From positions 124,001 to 188,000 of the forward strand of contig CAZIDF010000002.1 in the NCBI GenBank assembly GCA_964538085.1: a DNA stretch of 64,000 bases, written 5' to 3'. A program made the translations under genes and the position numbers. Positions within the stretch are counted from its first letter, which is position 1, and each line of letters starts with the position of its first letter. The notes beneath the pieces are model-generated. The model searched no databases and was not told the origin of the DNA. It saw only the letters and a list, made by a program, of their open reading frames with translations. Origin of the DNA: G020348385 sp964538085. Its GTDB lineage: Bacteria > Acidobacteriota > Aminicenantia > Aminicenantales > Aminicenantaceae. Shown one piece after another: positions 8,233 through 16,903 of the stretch.

Positions 8233-8978
8233 TGGCGAACAAACCTTGTACAAACTGTAATGACACCGGATGGGTCTTGAAGGACGCCAACGGCAGGATG
8301 GTCGCCAGCCGATGCCGTTGTTTCGAGGAGAGGAAGGGGCAGCTTCTTATCGAGCAGGCCGAGATCCCGAAAAGATACAAAAACTGTTCCTTCAAAAACT
8401 TCGAGATCCATAACGATTCCCACAAGCATGCTATCAAGATAGCCAAGCAATTCGTGAAAAACTACCCTGTCCAAGAAGTGGGGCTCCTGTTTATCGGTCC
8501 CTGTGGCGTGGGAAAAACCCACCTGGCAGTGGCCCTGATCATCGAGATGATCGAGCAAAAGAGTGTCCCCTGTTATTTTTGTGATTTCCGGGAGCTCATC
8601 CGCAGGATCCAGAATACCTATTCTCCTGATTCACCCATGACAGAATCGCAAATTCTTGACCCTATCTTCAAGAAGGATATTCTCGTTTTGGATGAACTGG
8701 GGGCCAAGAGGACGACGGCTTGGGTGGAAGAGATGGTTTTTTACATCGTCAACCACCGTTACAACAATAAAAAACTGACGGTCTTCACATCTAACTATCC
8801 CGACCATTCAGAGGATGAAGAAGACTCCAGAGAGTCTTATTTCAAAAAAGGCAGTGAGACGTTGGTGGACAGGATTGGCGTCCGTCTGCGTTCCCGGCTT
8901 TATGAGATGTGCAAAATCGTCCACATGGAAGGGGACGATTACAGGCAAAAAATCAAACAGGCCGGTTATCGATTCTGA
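8232..8978 (+). CDS. DnaC/IstB-like AAA+ ATPase with N-terminal zinc-binding cysteines
   Basis: 248 residues from ATG 8232, whose A is the last base of the sigma-factor stop (TGATG overlap). Cys6, Cys9, Cys28 and Cys30 form a probable zinc site; Walker A GPCGVGKT at 89-96, Walker B ILVLDELGA, and a sensor-like FTSNYP. This is the fold of replicative helicase loaders (DnaC, DnaI) and of IstB transposition ATPases; there is no IstA transposase nearby, so a loader or another DNA-related ATPase is more likely. Its place as last gene of a heat-shock operon is unusual. Confidence 0.75.
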   Translation: MANKPCTNCNDTGWVLKDANGRMVASRCRCFEERKGQLLIEQAEIPKRYKNCSFKNFEIHNDSHKHAIKIAKQFVKNYPVQEVGLLFIGPCGVGKTHLAVALIIEMIEQKSVPCYFCDFRELIRRIQNTYSPDSPMTESQILDPIFKKDILVLDELGAKRTTAWVEEMVFYIVNHRYNNKKLTVFTSNYPDHSEDEEDSRESYFKKGSETLVDRIGVRLRSRLYEMCKIVHMEGDDYRQKIKQAGYRF

Positions 8979-9018
8979 TTGCACTTATCCTCAAATTTTG
9001 CTAATCTTATCTGGCTGC

Positions 9019-9094
9019 TCCTCGGTAGCTCAATCGGCAGAGCGGGTGGCTGTTAACCACTAGGTTGTAGGTTCGAGTCCTACCCGAGGAGCCA
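9019..9094 (+). tRNA. tRNA-Asn (GTT)
   Basis: Acceptor stem TCCTCGG (9019-9025) pairs with CCGAGGA (9084-9090); D arm GCTC/GAGC; anticodon loop CTGTTAA with GTT at 9052-9054; T arm with GTTCGAG loop. Discriminator G at 9091 and CCA encoded at 9092-9094. Confidence 0.97.
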
Positions 9095-9133
9095 TTTTTC
9101 CCTTCCTATTTGTCTCATTCTTTGCGTAAACAC

Positions 9134-10378
9134 ATGGCAAAAATACCTAAAAAACAAACGACAAAAATTATTTTAGGGTGTGAGAACTTTCTGGCCCATC
9201 ATCTAGATCTAGTAAAGGACAAAAAAGTTGGCTTGATCACAAATCAGACCGGAAAAGATAGTCATCTTAACAGCCTGATCGATCTATTCCATGATAATCC
9301 CGACATGGATCTCGTGGCCCTGTATGGGCCAGAGCACGGTGTTTATGGCGATGCCCAGGCAGGGGAATATATCTCCTTCACCAAAGACAAAAAATACGGT
9401 CTTCCTGTATTCAGCCTGTATGGGCAATCTATGAAGCCCAAATCCGGCAAGCCAAAGGATATCGATGAATCCATGCGGTTGTTCGACACGGTGGCAGATG
9501 GCAAGTTTCTCGACGATTCAATGATCAAGGGAGTGAATGTCCTGGTATTCGACATCCAGGATGTGGGTACAAGAATCTATACTTATATCGCAACCATGGC
9601 TTATTGCATGCAGGCTTGTGCAAATAAAGGGATAGCATTCATCGTTTTAGATAGGCCCAATCCGATCAACGGGGAAGTTTTGGAAGGGCCTGTGCTGGAA
9701 TATCCCGAATTTAGCTCTTTTGTCGGGTTATATCCCATTCCAGTCCGCCATGGAATGACCATAGGTGAATTGGCTCAACTGTTCAATGACCGTTTTTTAC
9801 TAAAAAAAGTCAACTTGACAGTCATCCCGATGAAGGGATGGGCAAGGAACATGTGGTTCGATCAGACCGGTCTTCCCTGGATTTGTCCTTCTCCCAACAT
9901 CCCCACTTTGCAAACGGCGACTGTTTATCCGGGTCAAGTTTTTCTCGAAGGAACCAATGTCTCGGAAGGGCGAGGAACCAAGAATCCGTTTGAACAATTT
10001 GGTGCTCCATGGATCAACGGACCATATTTAGTCCGAAAGCTTAACGCACTCGCTTTACCTGGAGTCAAGTTTCGGGCAGTTAGGTTTTCACCTAATTTTT
10101 CAAAGTTTAAAGGCAAATTGTGCAGTGGGGCTCAATTGCATATCCTGGATCGCACACTATTCCAGCCATTTATCACGACACTCCACATTATCCAGCTGAT
10201 CAAAGAGATGTATCCTGGAAAATTTCAATTTCACACTGGCTATTTTGATAAAATCGTCGGTTCCGCTTCCATACGACAAGCCCTAGAAAAAGGCATCCCG
10301 GTGGATAAAATCGTTCGAGAATATTCAGCACAAACTAAGGAGTTTTCCACTCAAAGAAAATCCTATTTAATGTACTGA
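9134..10378 (+). CDS. namZ: Exo-beta-N-acetylmuramidase NamZ-like (DUF1343)
   Basis: About 414 residues from ATG 9134 (an in-frame TTG at 9110 would add eight). Family signatures: VGLITNQTG, YGPEHGVYGD, LVFDIQDVGTRIYTY, VLDRPNPINGE, PVRHGMTIGELA, CPSPNIPTLQTA, EGTNVSEGRGTKNPFEQFGAPW. Characterised members release terminal MurNAc from peptidoglycan fragments during muropeptide recycling. No signal peptide is visible, so it would act in the cytoplasm or on imported fragments; family members are often exported, so the start deserves care. No recycling gene is adjacent. Confidence 0.85.
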   Translation: MAKIPKKQTTKIILGCENFLAHHLDLVKDKKVGLITNQTGKDSHLNSLIDLFHDNPDMDLVALYGPEHGVYGDAQAGEYISFTKDKKYGLPVFSLYGQSMKPKSGKPKDIDESMRLFDTVADGKFLDDSMIKGVNVLVFDIQDVGTRIYTYIATMAYCMQACANKGIAFIVLDRPNPINGEVLEGPVLEYPEFSSFVGLYPIPVRHGMTIGELAQLFNDRFLLKKVNLTVIPMKGWARNMWFDQTGLPWICPSPNIPTLQTATVYPGQVFLEGTNVSEGRGTKNPFEQFGAPWINGPYLVRKLNALALPGVKFRAVRFSPNFSKFKGKLCSGAQLHILDRTLFQPFITTLHIIQLIKEMYPGKFQFHTGYFDKIVGSASIRQALEKGIPVDKIVREYSAQTKEFSTQRKSYLMY

Positions 10379-10382
10379 ATTG

Positions 10383-10438
10383 CTGTGTAAAAGCTTTCTG
10401 TGTAAGAAGTTGTGAATTCCTCGGTGGACATGTATAAT
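10383..10438 (+). promoter_or_regulatory. phoB promoter with upstream CTGTGTAA direct repeats
   Basis: TTGTGA (10410-10415), 17 nt, TATAAT (10433-10438). Immediately upstream CTGTGTAA occurs twice (10383-10390 and 10398-10405), 15 bp apart. PhoB boxes in enterics are direct repeats of a CTGTCAT-like unit every 11 bp, so the resemblance is partial; the repeats could be an activator or repressor site. Confidence 0.45.
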
Positions 10439-10470
10439 GCCTTAAAAATGGGATTCATCAAGAGGCAAGC

Positions 10471-11154
10471 GTGAAAAAAACAATTGCCATCATCGATGAC
10501 GAGCCGGATATCGTCGAACTCGTTTCACTCCATCTCAAAAAATCAGGATTTGACGTCCAAGGTTTCTTGAACTCTGAAGAATTCTTCGATTTTATCGGAA
10601 AAAATGTCCCTGATCTTATTCTTTTGGATCTCATGCTCCCTGATGCAGATGGATTTGAAATATGCAAATATTTGAGGAGAAGAGACGAATTCGCCTCGGT
10701 TCCGATCATCATGCTAACGGCCAAGAGCGAAGAAACAGACAAGGTATTGGGACTGGAATTGGGAGCAGACGATTATGTAACAAAACCCTTTTCGCCTAAA
10801 GAATTGGTCGCAAGAGTAAAGGCCGTTCTACGAAGACATGATGGGGGAGAATCCCTACAAAAAATCACTGTAGGTAGTGTAATGACGCTTTTTCCAGAAA
10901 AACATGAGGTTTTTGTGAAGGATAAAAGGATTTATTTGACTTCCACGGAATTTAAAATTCTCAAACTCCTTTCTCAAAAAAAAGGCTGGGTTTTCACGCG
11001 AGATCAGATTTTGGATTATTTATGGGGACAGGAAAAAGCTGTTTTGGACAGAACCGTAGATGTCCACATCAAACATTTGCGGGAAAAATTGGGAAAAACA
11101 GCCGGAGGATTGATCAAGAACATCCGGGGAGTGGGTTATAAGCTGGAAGAATGA
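10471..11154 (+). CDS. phoB: Two-component response regulator PhoB
   Basis: 227 residues, OmpR/PhoB class: receiver domain with acidic pocket DDEPD (9-13), phospho-acceptor D53 in LLDLMLPD, conserved Thr/Lys near DDYVTKPFSP, then a winged-helix DNA-binding domain ending RGVGYKLEE. Start is GTG 10471. Its stop overlaps the phoR start by 4 bp (ATGA). Followed by porin and pst genes, so the phosphate-response assignment rests on context as well as sequence. Confidence 0.92.
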   Translation: MKKTIAIIDDEPDIVELVSLHLKKSGFDVQGFLNSEEFFDFIGKNVPDLILLDLMLPDADGFEICKYLRRRDEFASVPIIMLTAKSEETDKVLGLELGADDYVTKPFSPKELVARVKAVLRRHDGGESLQKITVGSVMTLFPEKHEVFVKDKRIYLTSTEFKILKLLSQKKGWVFTRDQILDYLWGQEKAVLDRTVDVHIKHLREKLGKTAGGLIKNIRGVGYKLEE

Positions 11155-12890
11155 AACGGACGATATTTCTCAAAGTATTCGGTGGATATTTGCTCGTGAT
11201 CATCGCGTTTACGTCCTTTCTTTTATTGTTTTCTCTGTCTACCATAAAAAATTTCTATTTGGATACCCTGGCCCGTGATCTAGAAAAATTGGGGGAAGCC
11301 CTCAAGCTCAAAGTCATCCCGTATCTAGAAAACGACAGACAGGAAGAACTGGATGCTTTCATAAAAAAATTCGGGGCCGATATCAACACAAGAATCACCG
11401 TCATCGACAGGGAGGGAGTGGTGCTTGCGGATTCTGATGAGGATCCTGGGATGATGAATAACCATAAGTTCAGGCCCGAGATCGCCATGGCCTTTCGTGG
11501 GGAGATCGGAAGGTCACTGCGTTTTAGCAATACCGTGGGTGCGGACATGCTTTATATCGGGCTTCCTATAGAGAGAGAAGGGCATCTGTCGGAAGTCCTC
11601 CGGGTCAGCCTTTATGTCAAGGATATCAATCATCTCTATGCAGGACTGAGATCGAATATCTGGAGAACAATAATCTTTCTTTCACTTTTATCTCTGGTTG
11701 GGGCCTTCTTCCTATCGCGATCTCTCACCCAGCCCATAAAAAAAATGAAAGCAGCCTCTGAGAGAATAGCTGCAGGAGATTTTGATGCCAGAGTATTTCT
11801 TAAGAATCGGGACGAACTCAAGGACCTAGCAGCTGGATTAAACTTAATGACCGAACGTATTCAATATCAGTTTAGCGAAATGTCGAGGCAGAAAGAAGAA
11901 CTGAACAGTATTCTTTTTTCAATCGCAGACGGTCTATTGGCTATCGATAGACAAGGCAAAATCCTGTTCAGCAATAAAATATTTCAAGATACTTTCCAAG
12001 TCGAACATCCAGACGGAAAATTCTATTGGGAAGCGATTAGGGATCGGGAATTCAACGAGTTTATCAAAGAAGTCCAAGAAACGAAAAAAAACATGGCCAA
12101 AGAATTGGGTAGGGATGGACGGCTATATCTATGCCGAGCGATCCTGCTGAGCTCTCGAGAAGAAATCGTTATTTCATTGCATGATCTTACTGAGATGAAA
12201 CGAGTGGAACAAATTAAAAAGGACTTCATATCGAATGTTTCGCACGAACTCCGCACCCCTTTAACAGCCATTAAGGGATATGTTGAAACATTGAAGGATG
12301 AAGGAGGTGAGAAGTGTCACGGCTACGTAGATGTCATCGATCGGCACACGAACAGATTGATCAATATCGTGAAGGATCTTCTCCTATTATCTGAATTAGA
12401 AGAAGGGGAAACTAAGCTGGAATTCGAACAGATCGATCTCGACAACATGATCAAAAGCATCCTCAAGATATTCGATCAAAAGATCATACAAAAGGATTTA
12501 TTGCTACAAGTTCATATCGGACCTGATTTTCCTCTTGTTGAAGGGGATCCATTTCGGTTGGAACAAATGTTTATCAATATTATCGATAATGCTGTGAAAT
12601 ATACAGAAAAGGGAAAAATAGAAATATTTTTGAAAAGAGAGAATAAAAAATTTATTTCCATCGCCATCCAAGATTCTGGGATCGGAATTCCCAAAGATCA
12701 TTTACCTAGAATTTTTGAGAGATTTTATGTAGTGGATAAATCTCGTTCCCGAAAATTGGGGGGGACGGGATTAGGTCTATCCATCGTTAAGCATATTTCC
12801 CTTCTCCATAATGGAAAGGTCACAGTAGAGAGTACGCTCGGGGAAGGAACAAAATTCACGGTGATCCTGCCAATCAAACCACCTCAATAA
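11151..12890 (+). CDS. phoR: Phosphate-regulon sensor histidine kinase PhoR
   Basis: 579 residues. N-terminal membrane segment (about 8-30), periplasmic sensor region of about 130 residues, second membrane segment near 170-190, HAMP linker, PAS-like domain, dimerisation helix with phospho-acceptor H365 in NVSHELRTP, then the ATPase with N-box INIIDNAVKYTE and G-boxes DSGIGIP and GGTGLGLSIV. The large extracytoplasmic domain is longer than in E. coli PhoR and like Gram-positive and Thermotoga types. Coupled to phoB by a 4-bp overlap. Confidence 0.92.
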   Translation: MKRTIFLKVFGGYLLVIIAFTSFLLLFSLSTIKNFYLDTLARDLEKLGEALKLKVIPYLENDRQEELDAFIKKFGADINTRITVIDREGVVLADSDEDPGMMNNHKFRPEIAMAFRGEIGRSLRFSNTVGADMLYIGLPIEREGHLSEVLRVSLYVKDINHLYAGLRSNIWRTIIFLSLLSLVGAFFLSRSLTQPIKKMKAASERIAAGDFDARVFLKNRDELKDLAAGLNLMTERIQYQFSEMSRQKEELNSILFSIADGLLAIDRQGKILFSNKIFQDTFQVEHPDGKFYWEAIRDREFNEFIKEVQETKKNMAKELGRDGRLYLCRAILLSSREEIVISLHDLTEMKRVEQIKKDFISNVSHELRTPLTAIKGYVETLKDEGGEKCHGYVDVIDRHTNRLINIVKDLLLLSELEEGETKLEFEQIDLDNMIKSILKIFDQKIIQKDLLLQVHIGPDFPLVEGDPFRLEQMFINIIDNAVKYTEKGKIEIFLKRENKKFISIAIQDSGIGIPKDHLPRIFERFYVVDKSRSRKLGGTGLGLSIVKHISLLHNGKVTVESTLGEGTKFTVILPIKPPQ

Positions 12891-12950
12891 CGATCTCTTT
12901 TTTTTAATCCTCATAAACCCTACTGTTTTTGCAATAGGATGAGTTTAATA

Positions 12951-12987
12951 TTAACACAAAAGTAACTGCTTCTTTATTTTGTGTTAA
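12951..12987. promoter_or_regulatory. Perfect 11-bp inverted repeat with TTAACA/GTAACT repeats before the porin gene
   Basis: TTAACACAAAA (12951-12961) and its exact complement TTTTGTGTTAA (12977-12987) enclose 15 nt. The left arm also carries a direct repeat, TTAACA-N5-GTAACT, with the 11-bp period used by PhoB/PhoP dimers. There is no T-tract, so it is not a simple terminator for phoR. A TTGATT-18-TATACG promoter-like pair follows at about 13009-13038. A PhoB-type operator is a plausible inference. Confidence 0.5.
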
Positions 12988-13103
12988 CAGTTCTAACTCA
13001 AAATGAGATTGATTTCAAAGATGGAGGTAAAGTATACGGAATGCGAAAAATGATCGCAAAAAAAAATTTCAAGAAATAATAAAACCGTAAAGGAGGAAAA
13101 CGA

Positions 13104-14156
13104 ATGAAAAAAGTCAGTTTGATTTTGATGATAGCATTAGCTATCGCTTTGGTTCCCGTTTCAGGTCTGGCTCAATTTAGTCCCGACACTGGCGGGATCA
13201 AAGGGTACATGGTTGGAGAGTACTACTGGAACATCAACCATAATACAGGAAGCATAGATGATGGGGGATTCAAAGGCCGACACGGCTTCTGGTTCCGCCG
13301 GATCTATTTCACCTATGAGAACAAACTCAGCGACACAGTGAAAATGCGCCTCAGATTCGAGATGAATTCTCCGGGTGATTTCACCACAAGTTCAACCTTG
13401 AATTCTTTCGTAAAGGACGCTTACCTCAGCTTCGGTCTTGGCGGCGGTGTGAGTTTTGTCGCTGGGATCCAGGGCCCTCCCAGTTTCGAATTGGAAGAAA
13501 GTATCTGGGGATGGCGCCCCCTGGAAAAGACTCCTCTCGACCTGTACAAATGGACCTCATCCAGAGATTTCGGGGTCGCTATAAAGGGTGGCAAAACCCT
13601 GGCCTACCACTTCATGTTCGGACAGGGCTCATCCAACAAATCTGAGACTGATTCCGGGAAAAAGTTTTTCGGATCTCTGGCCTACAAAAGCAATGGATTT
13701 GTCATCGAAGCCATGGCTCAGTATGATAGAGCCAAGACTGGAGACGATGACATTATCCTCAAGGGATTCGGAGGTTATACGGGTGATTGGGGAAGAGTGG
13801 GCCTCATGTACGCTTATAGAGACTACAAAAAAAAGGGAGCGGATAGCTCTCTTGCCTCTAACATCCTGTCAGCCTTTGCTGTCATCAAAGCCGGTGAAAA
13901 AGTTGAACTCATCGGCCGTTACGACATGAACTTCGGCGAAGGTTACAAAGAAAGCTTCAAAGGAAGCGGAATCGATTATGTGCCCTTTGCCAACAACCAT
14001 GAATTCAGCTTTGTCATCGCCGCTTTGAGCTACGAAGTGCACAAAAACGTCTGGATCATTCCCAATGTGAAGTTCACCAGGTACAAGAATCCTGACACGG
14101 GTGAAAAAGCTGACAACGATTTCTACGGTTATCTCACTCTGTACTTTAAATTCTAA
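13104..14156 (+). CDS. Outer-membrane porin-like beta-barrel of the phosphate cluster
   Basis: 350 residues with a signal peptide (MKKVSLILMIALAIALVP..., cleavage after LAQ about residue 24), alternating amphipathic strands rich in Tyr, Phe and Gly, and a C-terminus ending TLYFKF, the aromatic-final signature recognised by the BAM machinery. Sequence is too general to name a channel, but position between phoR and pstS, with its stop overlapping the region of the pstS start, suggests a phosphate-regulated porin analogous to OprO/OprP or PhoE. GGAGG 8 nt upstream of the ATG. Confidence 0.75.
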   Translation: MKKVSLILMIALAIALVPVSGLAQFSPDTGGIKGYMVGEYYWNINHNTGSIDDGGFKGRHGFWFRRIYFTYENKLSDTVKMRLRFEMNSPGDFTTSSTLNSFVKDAYLSFGLGGGVSFVAGIQGPPSFELEESIWGWRPLEKTPLDLYKWTSSRDFGVAIKGGKTLAYHFMFGQGSSNKSETDSGKKFFGSLAYKSNGFVIEAMAQYDRAKTGDDDIILKGFGGYTGDWGRVGLMYAYRDYKKKGADSSLASNILSAFAVIKAGEKVELIGRYDMNFGEGYKESFKGSGIDYVPFANNHEFSFVIAALSYEVHKNVWIIPNVKFTRYKNPDTGEKADNDFYGYLTLYFKF

Positions 14157-14173
14157 TGAAAAGGAGTAAAAAA

Positions 14174-15076
14174 ATGAATGTAAGAAAATTGATTTTGGTA
14201 GGATTGCTGTGCTTCGGGCTGATAGCATCTGCCAACACAATCTCAGCCCAAAGAAATATGATGCAGATCAAAGGATCTGATACATTGGTCAACTTGGTTC
14301 AGATCCTGGCCGAATCCTACATGGCTAAGAATCCGAGAAGCCCTATGGCTGTATTGGGTGGGGGATCCGGAACAGGGATTGCGGCACTGATCAACGGCAC
14401 GTGCGACATCGCCAACCATTCCCGGGCCATGAAAGAAAAAGAGATTCAAATGGCCAAGGACAATGGTGTGACGCCGCACACATTTGTCATCGCTGTGGAT
14501 GGATTGAGCGTTATCGTGAATGAAGGCAATCCTGTTTCCCAATTGACCATGGACCAGATCGGAGCCATGTTCCGCGGCGAGATCAAGAACTGGAAAGAGG
14601 TTGGTGGCCCGGATAAAGCTATCTCTCTGTATGGGAGGCAATCCAATTCTGGTACATATGTGTTCTTCCAGGAACATGTCTTGGGCAACCAAAACTATTC
14701 TGCCGACATGAAGCGGATGAACGGAAACGCTCAAATCGTTGAGGGCGTGACAGTAGATAAGGTTGGTATAGGATATGTAGGCGTGGCTTACGTGGCCGAT
14801 GACCAGGGAAATGTAAAGAAGGGAATCAAGATATTGAAGGTGTCCAAGGATGCCAGCTCCGCTGCTTATTCTCCTCTCAACAAAGCTGCTGTCGATTCAG
14901 GCGATTATCCCATTGCCAGAGGCCTTTTCCAGTCCACAGCCGGAACTCCCAAAGGGGCTGTTTTGGATTTTCTCAAATTTGAACTGAGTCCTGAAGGACA
15001 GGATATCGTCGAAAAAGAAGGATTTTTTCCGATCGGTTCCGGCCAGATGGCTGAAAATGAAAAAAAACTGAAATAG
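14174..15076 (+). CDS. pstS: Phosphate ABC transporter substrate-binding protein PstS
   Basis: About 300 residues: signal peptide (cleavage after ISA, about residue 25), then the PstS-type fold with IKGSDTLVNL, GGGSGTGIAALINGTCDIANHSR and GRQSNSGTYVFF phosphate-binding segments. The open frame begins at 14156, but AAGGAG at 14161-14166 lies 7 nt before ATG 14174, which also gives the better signal peptide, so I take 14174. Captures periplasmic phosphate for PstCAB. Confidence 0.93.
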   Translation: MNVRKLILVGLLCFGLIASANTISAQRNMMQIKGSDTLVNLVQILAESYMAKNPRSPMAVLGGGSGTGIAALINGTCDIANHSRAMKEKEIQMAKDNGVTPHTFVIAVDGLSVIVNEGNPVSQLTMDQIGAMFRGEIKNWKEVGGPDKAISLYGRQSNSGTYVFFQEHVLGNQNYSADMKRMNGNAQIVEGVTVDKVGIGYVGVAYVADDQGNVKKGIKILKVSKDASSAAYSPLNKAAVDSGDYPIARGLFQSTAGTPKGAVLDFLKFELSPEGQDIVEKEGFFPIGSGQMAENEKKLK

Positions 15077-15146
15077 GTATTCAAGAGCGGCGTATGGTTT
15101 CTTTTTTGCATGGTATGAAACAAAAAATGTGGTATCTTGTAAAACA

Positions 15147-16049
15147 ATGATCAAGACAAAAAGAACAAGTTTCATCAGGATCAAGGAATCTGCGATACGA
15201 GCGTTTTTTTTCACAAACGGTATCCTCGCAGTTTTCATCCTCTTGGGAATCTTTGTGTTCTTGCTATACACAGCCATTCCTGCATTCAGGGAAATTGACA
15301 TTAAAGAGTTTTTTACGAGTAAAAACTGGAATCCATCATCACCGGTCAAAGAAGAATACGGAATCCTGTCCATGATTGTCAGCACCTTTTTGGTGACAAT
15401 GGGAGCTTTGGTTATCGCTGTCCCGATCGGTATCGGTGTGGCCTCCTATCTATCGGATGTGGCACACTGGAAAGTCCGAGAAATCCTCAAGCCCATTATC
15501 GAGATTCTGGCCGGCATCCCTTCTGTGGTCATCGGATTTCTCGGGATCGTCCTTTTCGGGCCGGCCATTGCCAAAATCACGGGTCAGAGTCACGGACTCA
15601 ACGCCTTAAACGGATCAATTCTGTTAGCTGTCATGGCCTTACCGACAATCATCAGCATCTCAGAGGATTCGCTGGCTGCTGTCCCTAGATCCTACAGGGA
15701 AGCCTCTCTGGCTTTAGGGGCTTCCCGGTGGCAAACTCTGATTCGGGTAAAAATCCCTGCCGCTCTCTCTGGTATAATCGCTGCCGTTATGCTGGGAATG
15801 GGGCGTGCCATAGGTGAAACCATGACGGTTCTTATGGCTACCGGCAATGCTCCTGCTTTTCCCAGCGGATTTCTGAGTTCCATCCGGACAATGACCGCTA
15901 CCATCGCTATCGAACTGGGAGAAGTCCCGTATTACACAACACACTATTATGCACTTTTTGCCATAGGGCTCGTGCTTTTTATTATCACATTTTTCGTCAA
16001 CCTGATATCTGACCTCGTTCTTCACAAATTTCAGGAAAGAGAACTATGA
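15147..16049 (+). CDS. pstC: Phosphate ABC transporter permease PstC
   Basis: About 300 residues, six predicted membrane segments, permease signature with GAGRWQT-like EASLALGASRWQTLIRVKIPAA loop (EAA motif) and MGRAIGETMTV. Start ATG 15147; an in-frame GTG at 15129 is possible, neither has a strong Shine-Dalgarno. Stop overlaps pstA by 4 bp. Pairs with PstA to form the inner-membrane channel. Confidence 0.92.
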   Translation: MIKTKRTSFIRIKESAIRAFFFTNGILAVFILLGIFVFLLYTAIPAFREIDIKEFFTSKNWNPSSPVKEEYGILSMIVSTFLVTMGALVIAVPIGIGVASYLSDVAHWKVREILKPIIEILAGIPSVVIGFLGIVLFGPAIAKITGQSHGLNALNGSILLAVMALPTIISISEDSLAAVPRSYREASLALGASRWQTLIRVKIPAALSGIIAAVMLGMGRAIGETMTVLMATGNAPAFPSGFLSSIRTMTATIAIELGEVPYYTTHYYALFAIGLVLFIITFFVNLISDLVLHKFQEREL

Positions 16050-16900
16050 AAAAAAAGAAAATTGTCGAATTGCTCGGGTTTCTCAGTCTGAGGATCTGTT
16101 TGTATCTTGTTCTCGCTGTTCTTCTCCTGTTTTTGTATGATATCGGCAGCAAGGGGGCGGGCACTTTAAGCTGGGAATTCCTTTCCCAAGCTCCGAAGCG
16201 AGGGATGACAGAGGGCGGCATATTTCCTGCTATTATCGGGACTTTATTGGTGACTATCGTTACCGCTATTCTCGCTGTGCCTTTAGGCATGTTTGCGGCC
16301 ATTTATCTAAACGAGTATGCGAAGCAGACCAGGTTGACACGGATCATTCGTTTGTCCATCCGAAATCTTTCTGGAGTTCCTTCCATTGTTTATGGCCTTT
16401 TTGGTGTGATTTTGTTCGTCAATATCCTGAAATTCGGCACATCCATCCTTTCGGCGGGATTGACACTGGGGCTTTTGACTTTGCCGTGGACGATCACAGC
16501 CAGTGAAGAAGCATTAAAAACCATACCGAATTCCTATAGGGAGGGAGCTCTAGCTTTAGGTGCCACCAAATGGCAAGCCATACGGACGAATGTTTTGCCA
16601 TACGCCATGCCTGGGATGCTCACAGGCACTGTTCTCGGGCTGGCAAGGGCGGCCGGGGAGACCGCTCCCATCATGTTCACCGGAGCAGCATTTTATCTGC
16701 CTTATCTCCCCCAATCTTTGAGAGATCAATTCATGGCATTGCCCTATCATCTTTATGTGATGGCGACCCAGCATCACTCTATTGCTCAAGTTCGACCGAT
16801 CGCCTATGGGACAGCATTGGTTTTGCTTTTGCTGATCTTGTTGATGACCATGTCAGTCGCACTAATAAGATACAGAATGAGGCGCGTAAAAAGGGAGTAG
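16046..16900 (+). CDS. pstA: Phosphate ABC transporter permease PstA
   Basis: 284 residues, six membrane segments, EAA loop EGALALGATKWQAIRTNVLP and the LARAAGETAPIMFTGAA segment typical of PstA. Overlaps pstC by 4 bp and precedes pstB by 3 bp. Confidence 0.93.
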   Translation: MKKKKIVELLGFLSLRICLYLVLAVLLLFLYDIGSKGAGTLSWEFLSQAPKRGMTEGGIFPAIIGTLLVTIVTAILAVPLGMFAAIYLNEYAKQTRLTRIIRLSIRNLSGVPSIVYGLFGVILFVNILKFGTSILSAGLTLGLLTLPWTITASEEALKTIPNSYREGALALGATKWQAIRTNVLPYAMPGMLTGTVLGLARAAGETAPIMFTGAAFYLPYLPQSLRDQFMALPYHLYVMATQHHSIAQVRPIAYGTALVLLLLILLMTMSVALIRYRMRRVKRE

Positions 16901-16903
16901 AGA

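Noticed and set aside
8232..8978. IstB of an IS21-type element
   Set aside because: No istA transposase or terminal repeats nearby; the gene is coupled to a housekeeping-type operon.
14243..14734. 163-aa minus-strand open frame
   Set aside because: Antisense to pstS; shadow frame.
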